Source: Stutzerimonas stutzeri (GTDB lineage Bacteria > Pseudomonadota > Gammaproteobacteria > Pseudomonadales > Pseudomonadaceae). Taken from it: a stretch of DNA of 64,000 bases. Each line of letters starts with the position of its first letter. The stretch's first letter is position 1. The DNA lies in contig NZ_CP139348.1 in NCBI RefSeq assembly GCF_038561965.1, forward strand, positions 3,348,001 to 3,412,000. The letters are read 5' to 3'. Position numbers and translations under genes: made by a program. Below are positions 44,117-53,477 of the stretch, one piece after another. The notes under the pieces were generated by a model. It ran no database searches. It had not been told where the DNA came from and worked only from the letters and a program-made list of their open reading frames with translations.

Positions 44117-44557
44117 TTAGTCGCCAGCCTTGGGCTCGTCCAGCGCAGGCAATCGCAGAAGCGCGGCTTGGCGGTCGGCCGATTGCGCCTGTTTCCAAAC
44201 TCTGAATGCGTCCAGCTCTCCGGACCATTTGCGCATCACCCAGCCCAGTACGGCTAGATCATCGACAAATCCAAGGCCAGGCAGCCAATCGGGAATCGCA
44301 TCGATGGGCGATAGGAAGTACAGCAGGCCCGCAACGATCGCTATCAGCGCGTTGGGGCTGACGGCCCGATACTCACCACGCCACCATGCCACGCAAAGCG
44401 CTTGTAGTAGCGCCAGATCATCTCGCAGGCCTTTTAGCAATCCTCGCTTGGACGATGACTTGCGTGCCACTGCGAGCAGCAACGCGGGAATTTTCCCCCG
44501 CTTGATCAACCTCTGGGCGAGCGGCAGATATCTGAGCAAATTCCAGGGAGCCTTCAT
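44117..44557 (-). CDS. DUF1232 (YkvA-like) membrane-associated protein
   Basis: The 146-residue protein has the DUF1232 signature YFLSPIDAIPDWLPGLGFVDD inside a hydrophobic segment (about 80-115), and a basic N-terminus (RLIKRGKIPALLLAVARK). The family is common and of unknown function. AAGGTG precedes ATG 44557, the start of a conserved MKAPWNLLRYLP segment; a longer reading would cross a pair of DnaA boxes in the leader. Those boxes lie 41-65 bases upstream. Confidence 0.83.
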   Translation of the reverse strand: MKAPWNLLRYLPLAQRLIKRGKIPALLLAVARKSSSKRGLLKGLRDDLALLQALCVAWWRGEYRAVSPNALIAIVAGLLYFLSPIDAIPDWLPGLGFVDDLAVLGWVMRKWSGELDAFRVWKQAQSADRQAALLRLPALDEPKAGD

Positions 44558-44597
44558 CAAACACCTTCTAGCCTGCGTCATCCGTGACCTTGGGGAT

Positions 44598-44622
44598 GTT
44601 ATCCACCGAACCTGTGGATAAC
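44598..44622. promoter_or_regulatory. Inverted pair of DnaA boxes upstream of the DUF1232 gene
   Basis: TTATCCACC (44599-44607, one mismatch to TTATCCACA) and TGTGGATAA (44613-44621, perfect on the minus strand) face each other, giving the 9-bp inverted repeat GTTATCCAC/GTGGATAAC (44598-44606 and 44614-44622) with a 7-base loop. They lie in the probable promoter region of the DUF1232 gene. Confidence 0.6.
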
Positions 44623-44871
44623 CTTGTGAACAGTTTATGGATGACTGCCGCAAATGCCCCATCTACGGGGCTGCCCGACAGATCGACGCTTTTTTATCCA
44701 GCCAGGTAAGCTCTTTTAAATCAGTATCTTACGAAGCTGTGAAAACTGAGCGTCTGCGCCGGGGCAGGAATCGGATATTTCTATTCCGAATGTGCATAAC
44801 CGAGGATTGTCAATGGCTTTACAAGCACTTTGACTAGTGGCTGCACAGGGGGTTCGGCCTATCGATGGACA

Positions 44872-44898
44872 AGAGGCCGACCATTGCGATCGGCCTCT
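44872..44898 (-). terminator. Hairpin beyond the ComEA-like gene
   Basis: AGAGGCCGA (44872-44880) and TCGGCCTCT (44890-44898) form a perfect 9-bp stem with a 9-base loop, just after the stop at 44907 on the minus strand. The T-tract is poor, so termination is probable rather than certain. Confidence 0.6.
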
Positions 44899-44906
44899 GC
44901 ACGGCG

Positions 44907-45227
44907 TTACTGAACGCTGAGTTGGCCGCGAATCTTTTCCAGAGTGGCCGAGCCAATCCCTTTTACCTCGAGCAGCTCGTCTACCGAACTGAACGGGCCA
45001 TGGTCGTCGCGATAATCGATGATCGCTTTGGCCTTGGTGGCGCCGATACCTTTGAGTTCACGGGTAAGCGTGACGGCGTCGGCGGTATTGAGGTTCACTG
45101 GTGCCTGGGTGATGGCGACAGCCGGCGCGGGCAAGGGCGCGGGCTGCGATTGCGTGGCTGCATGGCCACTGAGGGACAGGCTGGTAAGAACGGCAAAAGC
45201 CGCAGCAGCAATAAAAGCTTTGTTCAT
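44907..45227 (-). CDS. comEA: ComEA-like helix-hairpin-helix protein, exported
   Basis: The 106-residue protein has a signal peptide (about 1-23, ending LSGHA) and a C-terminal helix-hairpin-helix domain with NLNTADAVTLTRELKGIGATKAKAIIDYR and VKGIGSATLEKIR. ComEA-type proteins bind incoming DNA in the periplasm during natural transformation, which the P. stutzeri group can do. The single HhH domain after a signal peptide suits this role. No other com genes are visible. The start ATG 45227 is set by the signal peptide. Confidence 0.82.
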   Translation of the reverse strand: MNKAFIAAAAFAVLTSLSLSGHAATQSQPAPLPAPAVAITQAPVNLNTADAVTLTRELKGIGATKAKAIIDYRDDHGPFSSVDELLEVKGIGSATLEKIRGQLSVQ

Positions 45228-45348
45228 GACGATGTCCTTATCTGAGGGATTTTCTACGCGGGACTTCCTGCTCCGCGTCAGCCAATCTAGCCGCCTCCCC
45301 GCCAATGTCAAAAGCGAGGGTGCATTTTTGCAAACCTCGTCATGTTCC

Positions 45349-46602
45349 TCAGCGCATGGCGTTGAACAGGTTAAGGCCGCTGATTTTGACGTAGCTCTGC
45401 TGTGCCGCCTCGAGAATGATGGTCTGGAACGAAAGTCTTGAAAGCGCCTCCGCATAATCCAATTCGCGCAACTCGGCCTGGACAGACTTGTTCACCAACG
45501 CAACGTCCTCGTTATCGGTCTGCGTTGTTTCGATTACATTGAGCCGTGCGCCGATGTTTCCGCGGGCTGCATCTACGCTTCCCATGCCGTAATCGAGATT
45601 GGTCAGACTCACCGCCACGGAATCGCGGATGTCTGCGTTGCTAGACGCCGGGTTTTCCAAAGTCTTGCGAAGATTGGCGATCGTGTCGAGGATGCCCTGC
45701 TTTTGTACGTTGGCATTAAGCTGGATTTCTGCCGACTGACCTTGAGCCTGAACACCATCGAACTTAACCATAACGCCGCGGAAAACAAGCTCGTCGGCAG
45801 TTTTTTCATTCCCGTCGACAACTCCCGAACCGATGACCTGATCTGGATCGGCATAGGGGTCGGCAAAATCTGCTGGTGGGTTGGCCCGGTCGTAAATGAT
45901 GTAATCGGTATCAGACGTGAAATAAATGCCCACGCCCGCGGCTGGGAATGCCGGATTTCCCGCAACCGCTACCTCATCCTGAACTAGCGGCGCGGAAACG
46001 CTCAAGGTCGAACCGGGTAAAACCTGATAGCGCCCTGCGTTGGTAACGTTTTCGAATACCGCTTTACCGTTATCGCTGATGGCTATATTCAGCGAGCTGG
46101 CGATTTGCAGTTTTCTCTGCCCTTCATCGCCCTGATAACTATAGCTACCATCGCCCGTGCGCACGAACGGCTGCGTTTTGCCCTGGAAACCAGAAAACAG
46201 GTACTCGCCTCGTGCGTTACGGGTGTTCATCAAAGACAGCAGCTCGTCCTCGCGCTGAGTCAGCTCAGCGGAAATGGACTTACGATCTTCTGCGCTCAGC
46301 GCTCCGTTGCCAGCCTGCAACGCAAGCTCCCGTACACGATGCAGCACGGTATACGAAGACCCGAGCGTGACCTCTTCTTGGGTGAGGCTATTCTTGGCGG
46401 CGGTCAGGTTGGAGTTGTACTGGCTCAGCACGTTCTGTTGCTGCTCCAACTGCAACAGCCGCACCGACGCAACCGGGTCGTCTGCCGGTGTGAGAAGGCG
46501 GTTGCCCGTGCTGATCTGCTCTTGGGTACGGGTCGCGTTGGCATAGTTGCGCTGCAACCCGGCGACACCGTTGTTGAATGCTTGCACGGTAGAAATGCGC
46601 AT
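45349..46602 (-). CDS. flgL: Flagellar hook-filament junction protein FlgL (HAP3)
   Basis: The 417-residue protein resembles flagellin at both ends: MRISTVQAFNNGVAGLQRNYANA at the start and SRLSFQTIILEAAQQSYVKISGLNLFNAMR at the end. It joins hook to filament. It is last in the minus-strand flgF-L operon, 12 bases from flgK. No flagellin gene is in the window. Confidence 0.93.
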   Translation of the reverse strand: MRISTVQAFNNGVAGLQRNYANATRTQEQISTGNRLLTPADDPVASVRLLQLEQQQNVLSQYNSNLTAAKNSLTQEEVTLGSSYTVLHRVRELALQAGNGALSAEDRKSISAELTQREDELLSLMNTRNARGEYLFSGFQGKTQPFVRTGDGSYSYQGDEGQRKLQIASSLNIAISDNGKAVFENVTNAGRYQVLPGSTLSVSAPLVQDEVAVAGNPAFPAAGVGIYFTSDTDYIIYDRANPPADFADPYADPDQVIGSGVVDGNEKTADELVFRGVMVKFDGVQAQGQSAEIQLNANVQKQGILDTIANLRKTLENPASSNADIRDSVAVSLTNLDYGMGSVDAARGNIGARLNVIETTQTDNEDVALVNKSVQAELRELDYAEALSRLSFQTIILEAAQQSYVKISGLNLFNAMR

Positions 46603-46614
46603 ATGACGAGCCTA

Positions 46615-48636
46615 TTACCTGAAGGAGCTGATCAATGTATCGAACAAGGAGCGCGCAACTTGAATGATCTGAGCCGAAGCGTTGTAGTACTGCTCGAACT
46701 TGATCAGATTAGCCGCTTCCTCGTCCAGGTTCACAGCGGACAACGAGTCCCTGTTGTCGGTGGCCTGCTTGAGGATCGCGCCGGTCGCGTCGCTGTCCAT
46801 GCGTGCCTGTGCAGTCAAGGTGCCGACGCGCTCGACCAGCTCGCCGTAGCCATCGGTGAAACTGAAACCTGAACCAACAACACCGGCCGTGACGCCTACG
46901 GTCTGCTTTGTTTGCAGGTCGACCAGCTTCAAAGCGTTACGGTTGTCCGAGACGCCGCTCCGATTGTATTCCAGCGTAAATACATCTCCTGGCCCAGGCC
47001 GACCGCTGAACGCTTGGGAAATCTCCACAGTGCTGCCACCTGAAGAGATGGTGTAGTTCAGCGTGTTGTTTTGTCCCGGGGTCACATTCAGCGTAGCAGG
47101 CGTAATGGTTACACCTGCTGGGGCGCTCAGGGTCAACGTTCCATTTGGAGAAGGCGCGACGGGGGCAGCATAGGTCATTGAAACCGGTGACAGGTTCTGC
47201 AGATCCAGCGGAACCAGAGGGTTCTGAACGTTTTCGATCGAAGGCTGGCCAATTACCCCGTTCCCGCTGTTCTGCAGCTCGGCTTTGGCGCGCACCGGTG
47301 CTGCAAACGCCAGCTGATCAGCTTGATCAAGCGTCGCCTTGATCTCAGATGCGCCACGACGAGTGGGCTGGAGGCTGAACTTATCACCAGGAGCCGGCAG
47401 CGGATCGTCCATAACAATCTGGAATCCCTGGTTGCGGCCATCCCTGTCAGTGATCGACAGCGTGCCGGCCGGACTTTCCGTGGTTGTCATTAGCTGGTTA
47501 TCGCTAAGGCGCCGTACCTTGTAGCCGCTACCGTCATATTCCATCAGGTAGTCGCTAGTGCTGAGCTGGCTGGTATTGGTGATATTCAATACCGGCTGCG
47601 CATTGCTATTGCCGGAAAACGCAGTGACGCGCAGCTTAGCCAGCGCCGGATCGTTGTAGTTACCAAACAGCGCCGAGCCAACCTCACCCTTGAGGTCCAG
47701 CCCCTGTCCCAGCTGGGTATTCACTTGATCGCTCACGGCAAGCGCGAGCCGGCCAAGCGAATTCATGGTGGAATCCAGAACTTCCTGGCGATACCGAATC
47801 AACCCGCCCAATTCGCCACCGGTAACCTGCGAAGTAATGCCCTGACGGGAGCCGCCACTGATGAACTGTACTTCATGCCGATTCGGGTCGCCCTGCCCTG
47901 GCACCACTTCCAGCTTGGCCACCGCGGTTCCCACCACCAGCGGCTGGCCACTGCCGATGAAGATGTTGAAGCTACTGTCATCCTGAGGAACCACCGTCAC
48001 ACCGATATAGCCCGACAACTGGCGCACGGCCTCGTCGCGGGCATCGAGCAGATCGTTCGGCTGCTTACCGTTGGCTGCCGCGAGAGCAATCGCCTCGTTC
48101 AGGCTACCGATGCTGCCAGCCAGCCGGTTTACCTGATCGGTGACCGCGGACATTTGCTTGTTGGTGAAATTGTTCTGCTCAGAGAGCCGGTCATAGACGG
48201 TGTTGAACCGCCGCGCCAAACCCTCGGCCTCGGCCAACACCAACTGGCGCGCCGGGATGTTCGCAGGGTCCTCGGCAGCGGTCTGCAAGGCGGAGAAAAA
48301 CTTCTGCAGCGAGGGTGTGATACCCGTGGTGGTGCCGGCCAGCAATGAATCGAGTTGGTTTATCTGACTTTTGTAAGCCTCCACATCACCGCTCAGCGAG
48401 GTGCTACTGCGCAACTGGCTGGTGAGAAATTCGCTATAGCTGCGGCGGATGTCGACCAACGTGGTTCCCGACCCGATATAGCCCGCACCACTGAACTGGG
48501 GAGACCGAGTGGCCTGGGTCGCATCCTGACGGCTGTAGCCAGGCGTATTGACGTTGGTGATGTTGTGGCCGGTGATCGACAGCTGGGTCTTGCTGGCAGC
48601 CAGGCCGGAAAGGCCAATGCTCAATAGGTCAGCCAT
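46615..48636 (-). CDS. flgK: Flagellar hook-associated protein FlgK (HAP1)
   Basis: The 673-residue protein has the HAP1 N-terminus (MADLLSIGLSGLAASKTQL, TGHNITNVNTPGYSRQ) and C-terminal helices (LDEEAANLIKFEQYYNASAQI). It caps the hook before FlgL. GAGG lies before ATG 48636, which is 3 bases after the flgJ stop. Confidence 0.95.
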   Translation of the reverse strand: MADLLSIGLSGLAASKTQLSITGHNITNVNTPGYSRQDATQATRSPQFSGAGYIGSGTTLVDIRRSYSEFLTSQLRSSTSLSGDVEAYKSQINQLDSLLAGTTTGITPSLQKFFSALQTAAEDPANIPARQLVLAEAEGLARRFNTVYDRLSEQNNFTNKQMSAVTDQVNRLAGSIGSLNEAIALAAANGKQPNDLLDARDEAVRQLSGYIGVTVVPQDDSSFNIFIGSGQPLVVGTAVAKLEVVPGQGDPNRHEVQFISGGSRQGITSQVTGGELGGLIRYRQEVLDSTMNSLGRLALAVSDQVNTQLGQGLDLKGEVGSALFGNYNDPALAKLRVTAFSGNSNAQPVLNITNTSQLSTSDYLMEYDGSGYKVRRLSDNQLMTTTESPAGTLSITDRDGRNQGFQIVMDDPLPAPGDKFSLQPTRRGASEIKATLDQADQLAFAAPVRAKAELQNSGNGVIGQPSIENVQNPLVPLDLQNLSPVSMTYAAPVAPSPNGTLTLSAPAGVTITPATLNVTPGQNNTLNYTISSGGSTVEISQAFSGRPGPGDVFTLEYNRSGVSDNRNALKLVDLQTKQTVGVTAGVVGSGFSFTDGYGELVERVGTLTAQARMDSDATGAILKQATDNRDSLSAVNLDEEAANLIKFEQYYNASAQIIQVARSLFDTLISSFR

Positions 48637-48639
48637 GGT

Positions 48640-49812
48640 TTAGCCTCTGGTCCGCATCGCGGGCACCGAATTCGCGTCGGCAACGGTCTGGTAGGTCTGC
48701 ATCTTGCGCGCGATCTGGCTGATCTTGCGGGCGTATTGCGGATCGGTGGCATAGCCGGCTTTCTGTAGTTCTTTGACGAAACGCTCCGAATCACCGGTGT
48801 TGCTCGCCACCTGGATCGCGGTCCGATAGCGGTCGTTGTTTTCCAGCAGGCTGACGAAGTCGTCGAAGCTCTGCTCGAATGAATCGTAGGCGCGAAAGCC
48901 CGCCTTCTCGCGGGTCGCCTTGCCATTGACGTATTCGGTCGTCATTACGGTGGCAGACTCGCCCTTCCAACCGGTCGCCTTGATACCGAACAGGTTGTGG
49001 CTGTTACTGCCGTCCTTCTGGCGAATCATGGACTTGCCCCAGCCGGTTTCCAGCGCGGCCTGTGCAACCAGAAAGCGTGGTTCGATCCCAAGGCGCTCGG
49101 CAGCCTTCTCGGCCATTGGCAGCATGGTGGCGATGAACTCCTGGGAGGAACTGAAGCGCGTCCTGCTTGGCGCGTTCGGAGCACTTTTCTCCACGCCATT
49201 TACCGTCAGCGGCTTGTCCGTGGGCGGCACGAACGCGGTGGCCGGCTTCCAGTCCACGTTAACCAGCGGCTGCACGGTATCGCCCGCCGGCGGAACGGCA
49301 GTCGCTGACACGTTGGCAACCTGTCGGTCGGCAAGCTTCCCAGGCAATGCAAGCCTGCGCTGGTTGAGCAGCCTTGAATCATCTCGCGCGGATTCAGCAC
49401 CAGCCGCCGGCTTGCTCGGCCAGGCTGCGCCCTCGGTCTGCGCAACCTGGGCAAACGGATTGTTGCGCGTCACCGTTTCCGTCTGCTTGCTCAGCTGGCG
49501 CACCAGCACATCCGCCAGCCCTATGCCGCCACCTTCCTTGGACAGGCTGACTGACAGCTGCTGATCGTACATGTCCTGATATTGCTTGCTGGCCTGGCTG
49601 TTCAGCGGGTTGTCCTTGGCCAGCACCTCGGTAGCCGCACGCATCGACTTGAGCATCTCATTGAGAAACAGCGACTCGAACTCCTGCGCGACCTTGCGCA
49701 CGTTCTCCTCGCCGTCGCGATCTTTGCCGACCTTGAGCTGACTGAGGCGATTGAGGTCGTTGTAGCTGCCGCTATCGAGACCGCGCGCTCCACTACCGAG
49801 ACGATTTTCCAT
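48640..49812 (-). CDS. flgJ: Rod-cap peptidoglycan hydrolase FlgJ
   Basis: The 390-residue protein has an N-terminal rod-binding domain (about 30-95, VAQEFESLFLNEMLKSMR) and a C-terminal GH73 muramidase domain (about 215-375, FLVAQAALETGWGKSM with the catalytic Glu). It clears a path for the rod through peptidoglycan. The long linker is rich in Pro, Ala and Ser. Confidence 0.95.
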   Translation of the reverse strand: MENRLGSGARGLDSGSYNDLNRLSQLKVGKDRDGEENVRKVAQEFESLFLNEMLKSMRAATEVLAKDNPLNSQASKQYQDMYDQQLSVSLSKEGGGIGLADVLVRQLSKQTETVTRNNPFAQVAQTEGAAWPSKPAAGAESARDDSRLLNQRRLALPGKLADRQVANVSATAVPPAGDTVQPLVNVDWKPATAFVPPTDKPLTVNGVEKSAPNAPSRTRFSSSQEFIATMLPMAEKAAERLGIEPRFLVAQAALETGWGKSMIRQKDGSNSHNLFGIKATGWKGESATVMTTEYVNGKATREKAGFRAYDSFEQSFDDFVSLLENNDRYRTAIQVASNTGDSERFVKELQKAGYATDPQYARKISQIARKMQTYQTVADANSVPAMRTRG

Positions 49813-49822
49813 ATCGCTACCC

Positions 49823-50923
49823 TTAGATCACGATCAGGTCGGCTTGCAGCGCGCCGGCCTGCTTCAAAGCTTCGAGAATGGCCATCAGGTCACTGGGCGC
49901 AGCGCCCACCTGATTCACCGCTCGGACGATTTCATCCAGCGTGGTGCCTGGGCCGAACTTGAACATAGGCTTGGCTTCCTGCTCGGCTTTGACCTTCGAG
50001 TTGGGCACGACCACGGTCTGCCCATCCGAGAAGGGTTCCGGCTGACTCACCAGTGGTTCCTCGCTGATGGTCACGGTCAGGCTGCCATGAGTGACGGCGG
50101 CAGGCTGAACCCGAACGTTCTGGCCGATCACAATGGTGCCGGTACGCGAATTGATGATGACCTTCGCCACGGCTTGGCCAACCTCAACCTGAAGATTCTC
50201 CAGAATCGATAGGTAGTCCACACGCTGGCTTGGGTCCAGCGGTGCAGTCACGCTGATCGATCCACCATCCAACGCCTGCGCCACGCCTGGGCCAAGCAGA
50301 TCATTGATCTGGTCGACGATATTCTTGGCCGTAGTGAAGTCCGGACGATTGAGGTTCAGGGTCAGCGTGTTGCCTTGGTTGAAACCACTCGGGACCGGTC
50401 GCTCGACGGACGCTCCACCGGGTATTCGGCCAGCCGACGGTGAATTGACGGTAATCCGTGAACCATCCGCGCCGCCAGCATCAAAGCCCCCTACCACCAG
50501 GTTGCCCTGCGCAATGGCGTAGACGTTGCCGTCGATACCCTTCAACGGGGCCATCAACAGGCTGCCGCCACGCAAGCTCTTGGCATTGCCAATGGACGAG
50601 ACGGTGATATCGATGGTCTGGCCTGGTTTGGCGAACGGCGGTAACTCTGCATGAATGGACACCGCAGCCACGTTCTTCAACTGGATGTTGCCACCCGCCG
50701 GCACCTTGATGCCGAACTGGGCCAGCATGTTGTTGAAGGTCTGCACGGTGAAGGGCGTCTGGGTGGTCTGGTCACCACTACCGTTCAACCCGACGACCAG
50801 GCCATAGCCGATCAGCTGGTTGCTCCGTACACCATGGATGGTCGCGACATCCTTCAGACGCTCAGCCTGTGCGCCAGCACAGAGCGTGAGCATACCCGCG
50901 AGCAGAAGCAGTTTTTTCCACAT
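49823..50923 (-). CDS. flgI: Flagellar P-ring protein FlgI
   Basis: The 366-residue protein has a signal peptide (MWKKLLLLAGMLTLCAGAQA) and the P-ring sequence ERLKDVATIHGVRSNQLIGY...VGLNGSGDQT. It forms the ring in the peptidoglycan layer. ATG 50923 follows GGAG by 8 bases and starts the signal peptide; a longer upstream reading is rejected. It is 14 bases from flgH. Confidence 0.95.
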   Translation of the reverse strand: MWKKLLLLAGMLTLCAGAQAERLKDVATIHGVRSNQLIGYGLVVGLNGSGDQTTQTPFTVQTFNNMLAQFGIKVPAGGNIQLKNVAAVSIHAELPPFAKPGQTIDITVSSIGNAKSLRGGSLLMAPLKGIDGNVYAIAQGNLVVGGFDAGGADGSRITVNSPSAGRIPGGASVERPVPSGFNQGNTLTLNLNRPDFTTAKNIVDQINDLLGPGVAQALDGGSISVTAPLDPSQRVDYLSILENLQVEVGQAVAKVIINSRTGTIVIGQNVRVQPAAVTHGSLTVTISEEPLVSQPEPFSDGQTVVVPNSKVKAEQEAKPMFKFGPGTTLDEIVRAVNQVGAAPSDLMAILEALKQAGALQADLIVI

Positions 50924-50937
50924 GACATCAGCTCCGG

Positions 50938-51633
50938 TCAGAAGGGCCACATCGGGCTCATGAAAAATCGGTCGAGCCAGCCAGGCTGGCTCGCATCGGC
51001 GAACGCGCCGGTGCCCGAATAGGTGATACGCGCATCAGCAATACGGGTAGATGGGACGGTGTTGTCGGTCGAGATGTCGTCCGCACGAACCAGGCCTGCG
51101 ATGCGCACCAGTTCGTCGCCGGTATTGAGCGTCATCCATTTCTCGCCGCGCACCGCCAGAATGCCGTTAGGCAGTACTTCGGAAATGGTGACGGTGATGG
51201 AGCCGGACAGGCTGTTGCTCTGCCCCGCCTGGCCAGAGCCGGAAGTGTCTCGCGACGCGTCGTACTCGGCACCCAGGCTCATCGAGTTGCCTGTCAGCGG
51301 ATTGGCCATCGACACGGCTCCGCCGAACAGCGAGCCGAGTCCGATATTCGCGCTGCTGTCCTTCGAGAGTTTGGAGGTCGCATTCTTGCTAGCCTGGGTC
51401 CGCTCGTTGAGCGTAATGGTAATGATGTCGCCAACCCGATGAGCCTTGCGGTCGTCGTAGAGATTGGTCTCGAAGCCTGCCTGGTAGATCGCGCCGTTGT
51501 TTTGCGCCGCTGGCAACGGCGTGCGCGGCAGCACCGGAGCGTAGTACGGGTCATTGGGTTTCGGCGCAGGGGCAACACATCCGACCAGCGCCAGGGCGGA
51601 CGACATCGACACAACAATCAACAAACGGCTCAT
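50938..51633 (-). CDS. flgH: Flagellar L-ring lipoprotein FlgH
   Basis: The 231-residue protein begins MSRLLIVVSMSSALALVGC with a lipobox (Cys19), and has the FlgH core VGDIITITLNERTQASKNA. It forms the outer-membrane L-ring. ATG 51633 has GAGG at 5 bases; an in-frame GTG 6 bases upstream is less likely. Confidence 0.95.
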   Translation of the reverse strand: MSRLLIVVSMSSALALVGCVAPAPKPNDPYYAPVLPRTPLPAAQNNGAIYQAGFETNLYDDRKAHRVGDIITITLNERTQASKNATSKLSKDSSANIGLGSLFGGAVSMANPLTGNSMSLGAEYDASRDTSGSGQAGQSNSLSGSITVTISEVLPNGILAVRGEKWMTLNTGDELVRIAGLVRADDISTDNTVPSTRIADARITYSGTGAFADASQPGWLDRFFMSPMWPF

Positions 51634-51717
51634 AAACACCTCAAGCCACGACAGGCCATCGAAACTACTGCGAGCAGCACTGAATGTGCGTGCCCGTATA
51701 CAACGGCAAACCCGCGA

Positions 51718-52503
51718 TCAAAGTTGCTGCGTAACGAACGACAGCATCTGGTCGGCGGTGGAAATTACCTTGGAGTTCATCTCGTAGGCGCGCTGAGTGG
51801 TGATCATGTTCACCAATTCCTCGACGACGCTTACGTTGGAGTTTTCCAGGGTGTTCTGAAGGACGGTACCCAGGCCGTTCAATCCCGGCGTACTGACCTG
51901 CGGCGCGCCGCTGGCAGCCGTCTCGAGGAACAGGTTGCTGCCCATCGCCTGGAGACCCGCTGGATTGATGAAGTCGGCAGTCTGCAAGTTACCGATGATC
52001 TGCGGCTGAGGATTACCCACGGTAGTTACCGAGACAGTGCCGTCTTCACCCACGGTGAATGTCTGGGTTTCCGGCGGAACGACGATGGCCGGCTCCAGCG
52101 CATAGCCATTGGAGGTCACCAGCTGGCCGTCGGAACTCAGATGGAAGCTTCCGTCGCGGCTGTAGGAAACCGTGCCGTCCGGCAACAGCACCTGGAAGAA
52201 GCCTCGACCATTGATGGCCATGTCGAGCGGCTGCTCAGTGGTCTGCAAACTACCGGCGGTGAAGATCTTCTGGGTTCCGGTAACACGCACACCGGTACCC
52301 AGCTGCAGGCCGGACGGCAGTTCGCTGTCCTGGCTGGATTGGCCACCGGGCTGGCGACGAATCTGGTACAGCAGATCCTGAAATTCGGCACGGTCACGCT
52401 TGAAGCCGGTAGTAGAAACGTTGGCCAGGTTGTTGGATATGGTCGTCAGGTTCATGTCCTGAGCGGACAACCCGGTCTTGCTGACCCAAAGTGCTGGAAG
52501 CAT
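51718..52503 (-). CDS. flgG: Flagellar distal rod protein FlgG
   Basis: The 261-residue protein has the rod/hook signature LTTISNNLANVSTTGFKRDRAEF near the start and a C-terminal SNVSVVEELVNMITTQRAYEMNSK. It forms the distal rod in the flgF-L operon. Start ATG 52503 is conserved. Confidence 0.96.
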   Translation of the reverse strand: MLPALWVSKTGLSAQDMNLTTISNNLANVSTTGFKRDRAEFQDLLYQIRRQPGGQSSQDSELPSGLQLGTGVRVTGTQKIFTAGSLQTTEQPLDMAINGRGFFQVLLPDGTVSYSRDGSFHLSSDGQLVTSNGYALEPAIVVPPETQTFTVGEDGTVSVTTVGNPQPQIIGNLQTADFINPAGLQAMGSNLFLETAASGAPQVSTPGLNGLGTVLQNTLENSNVSVVEELVNMITTQRAYEMNSKVISTADQMLSFVTQQL

Positions 52504-52538
52504 GAGCTTTCTCCTCGTGCGCCGCCGGCGCCACGCTA

Positions 52539-53279
52539 TTAGCTGAGTTGCAGTACGCGCGCCATGGCAGCCGCATCATCTTCGGCGGTGCGCATCATCT
52601 TTACGTGCAGTTCGAACTGGCGAGACAGCGCCAGGATGGAAGTCATTTCGGTTACGGCATTCACATTGCTCGCCTCGATGAAGCCTGAAACGACCCGTAC
52701 GTTTGCGTCTGGCTCGATGGGCTGGCCACCCTTCAGACGGATCAGGCCATCGGTCCCTTTCTCCATCTGCTTCGGATCAGGATTTACCAGCTTGATCCGA
52801 TCAACCGTGACCACAATGTTCGGGTTTTCGCCCAGAGCGCGGATACTGATGGTGCCGTCATGGCCGATATCAACCTTCTCCTCCGGCGGAATCGCAATCG
52901 GCCCGCCATTACCCAGCACAGGCATACCGTCGGCGGTGCGCAACATGCCCAGCACGTCAATATTCAGGCTGCCAGTGCGCACATAGGCCTCACTGCCATC
53001 GGGCGCTTGCACGGCGATCCAGCCGTCCCCCTCGACGGCGACGTCGAGGTCTCGACCGGTTTCTTGCAACGTGCCGGACGTGAAATCCGTCCCGGGCCGC
53101 TCAGACATGGCGTACACCCGAGCCGGATGACTATCGCCGAATACCTGCATGGAGCGGGCCTGCTCGAAATCCCGGCGAAACCCGGTAGTCGATATGTTTG
53201 CCAGATTGTTGGCATGGGCCTGCTGTGCCCGCGCATTCTGGCTAGCACCGGTCATGGCCACGTAGAGCATCTTGTCCAT
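52539..53279 (-). CDS. flgF: Flagellar proximal rod protein FlgF
   Basis: The 246-residue protein has the axial-family N-terminus (HANNLANISTTGFRRDFEQA) and C-terminal SNVNAVTEMTSILALSRQFELHVKMM. It is the first gene of the flgF-L operon and is preceded by a consensus sigma-54 promoter. Confidence 0.95.
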   Translation of the reverse strand: MDKMLYVAMTGASQNARAQQAHANNLANISTTGFRRDFEQARSMQVFGDSHPARVYAMSERPGTDFTSGTLQETGRDLDVAVEGDGWIAVQAPDGSEAYVRTGSLNIDVLGMLRTADGMPVLGNGGPIAIPPEEKVDIGHDGTISIRALGENPNIVVTVDRIKLVNPDPKQMEKGTDGLIRLKGGQPIEPDANVRVVSGFIEASNVNAVTEMTSILALSRQFELHVKMMRTAEDDAAAMARVLQLS

Positions 53280-53332
53280 TAACTTCTCCGAGACGCGAGT
53301 TTGACACTTGCGGTTCTGTTGAAGATGGAAAA

Positions 53333-53348
53333 TGCAAAGCTCGTGCCA
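53333..53348 (-). promoter_or_regulatory. Sigma-54 promoter of flgF operon
   Basis: On the minus strand TGGCACGAGCTTTGCA matches the -24/-12 consensus TGGCACG-N4-TTGCA, with GG and GC 10 bases apart. It lies 54 bases before flgF. In pseudomonads this operon depends on RpoN with a flagellar enhancer-binding protein. Confidence 0.92.
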
Positions 53349-53395
53349 CAGCCAAATAAACAGATAATAGGTTGATTTATAAGTGTTTTAATAAA

Positions 53396-53423
53396 ACGAA
53401 GAAGGCCCGAGCAGGCCTTCTTT
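53396..53423 (-). terminator. Terminator after flgE
   Basis: On the minus strand GAAGGCC and GGCCTTC (53401-53407 and 53414-53420) form a stem with a 6-base loop, with extra A-T pairs at its base, followed by TTCGTTTTATT. It separates flgBCDE from flgF-L. Confidence 0.8.
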
Positions 53424-53477
53424 GAACGGAGTGGCGGAATACTGCCGTCAGCGGCAATCACACCTTGCCGGTGCCTA

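Larger units (their letters stand above)
44558..44906. other. 349-base stretch without a convincing gene
   Basis: This stretch lies between the DUF1232 and ComEA-like genes. It holds paired inverted DnaA boxes near 44600 and a further TTATCCAGC at about 44695, then A/T-richer sequence with no clear gene. A 66-codon plus-strand frame (44637-44837) has no ribosome site or recognisable family. A 9-bp perfect hairpin at 44872-44898 is next to the ComEA-like gene's stop. Confidence 0.6.

Noticed and set aside
44637..44837. A 66-codon plus-strand frame in the DnaA-box gap
   Set aside because: No ribosome site, and the product (Cys/Arg/Phe mix) has no motif; base composition is unlike neighbouring genes.
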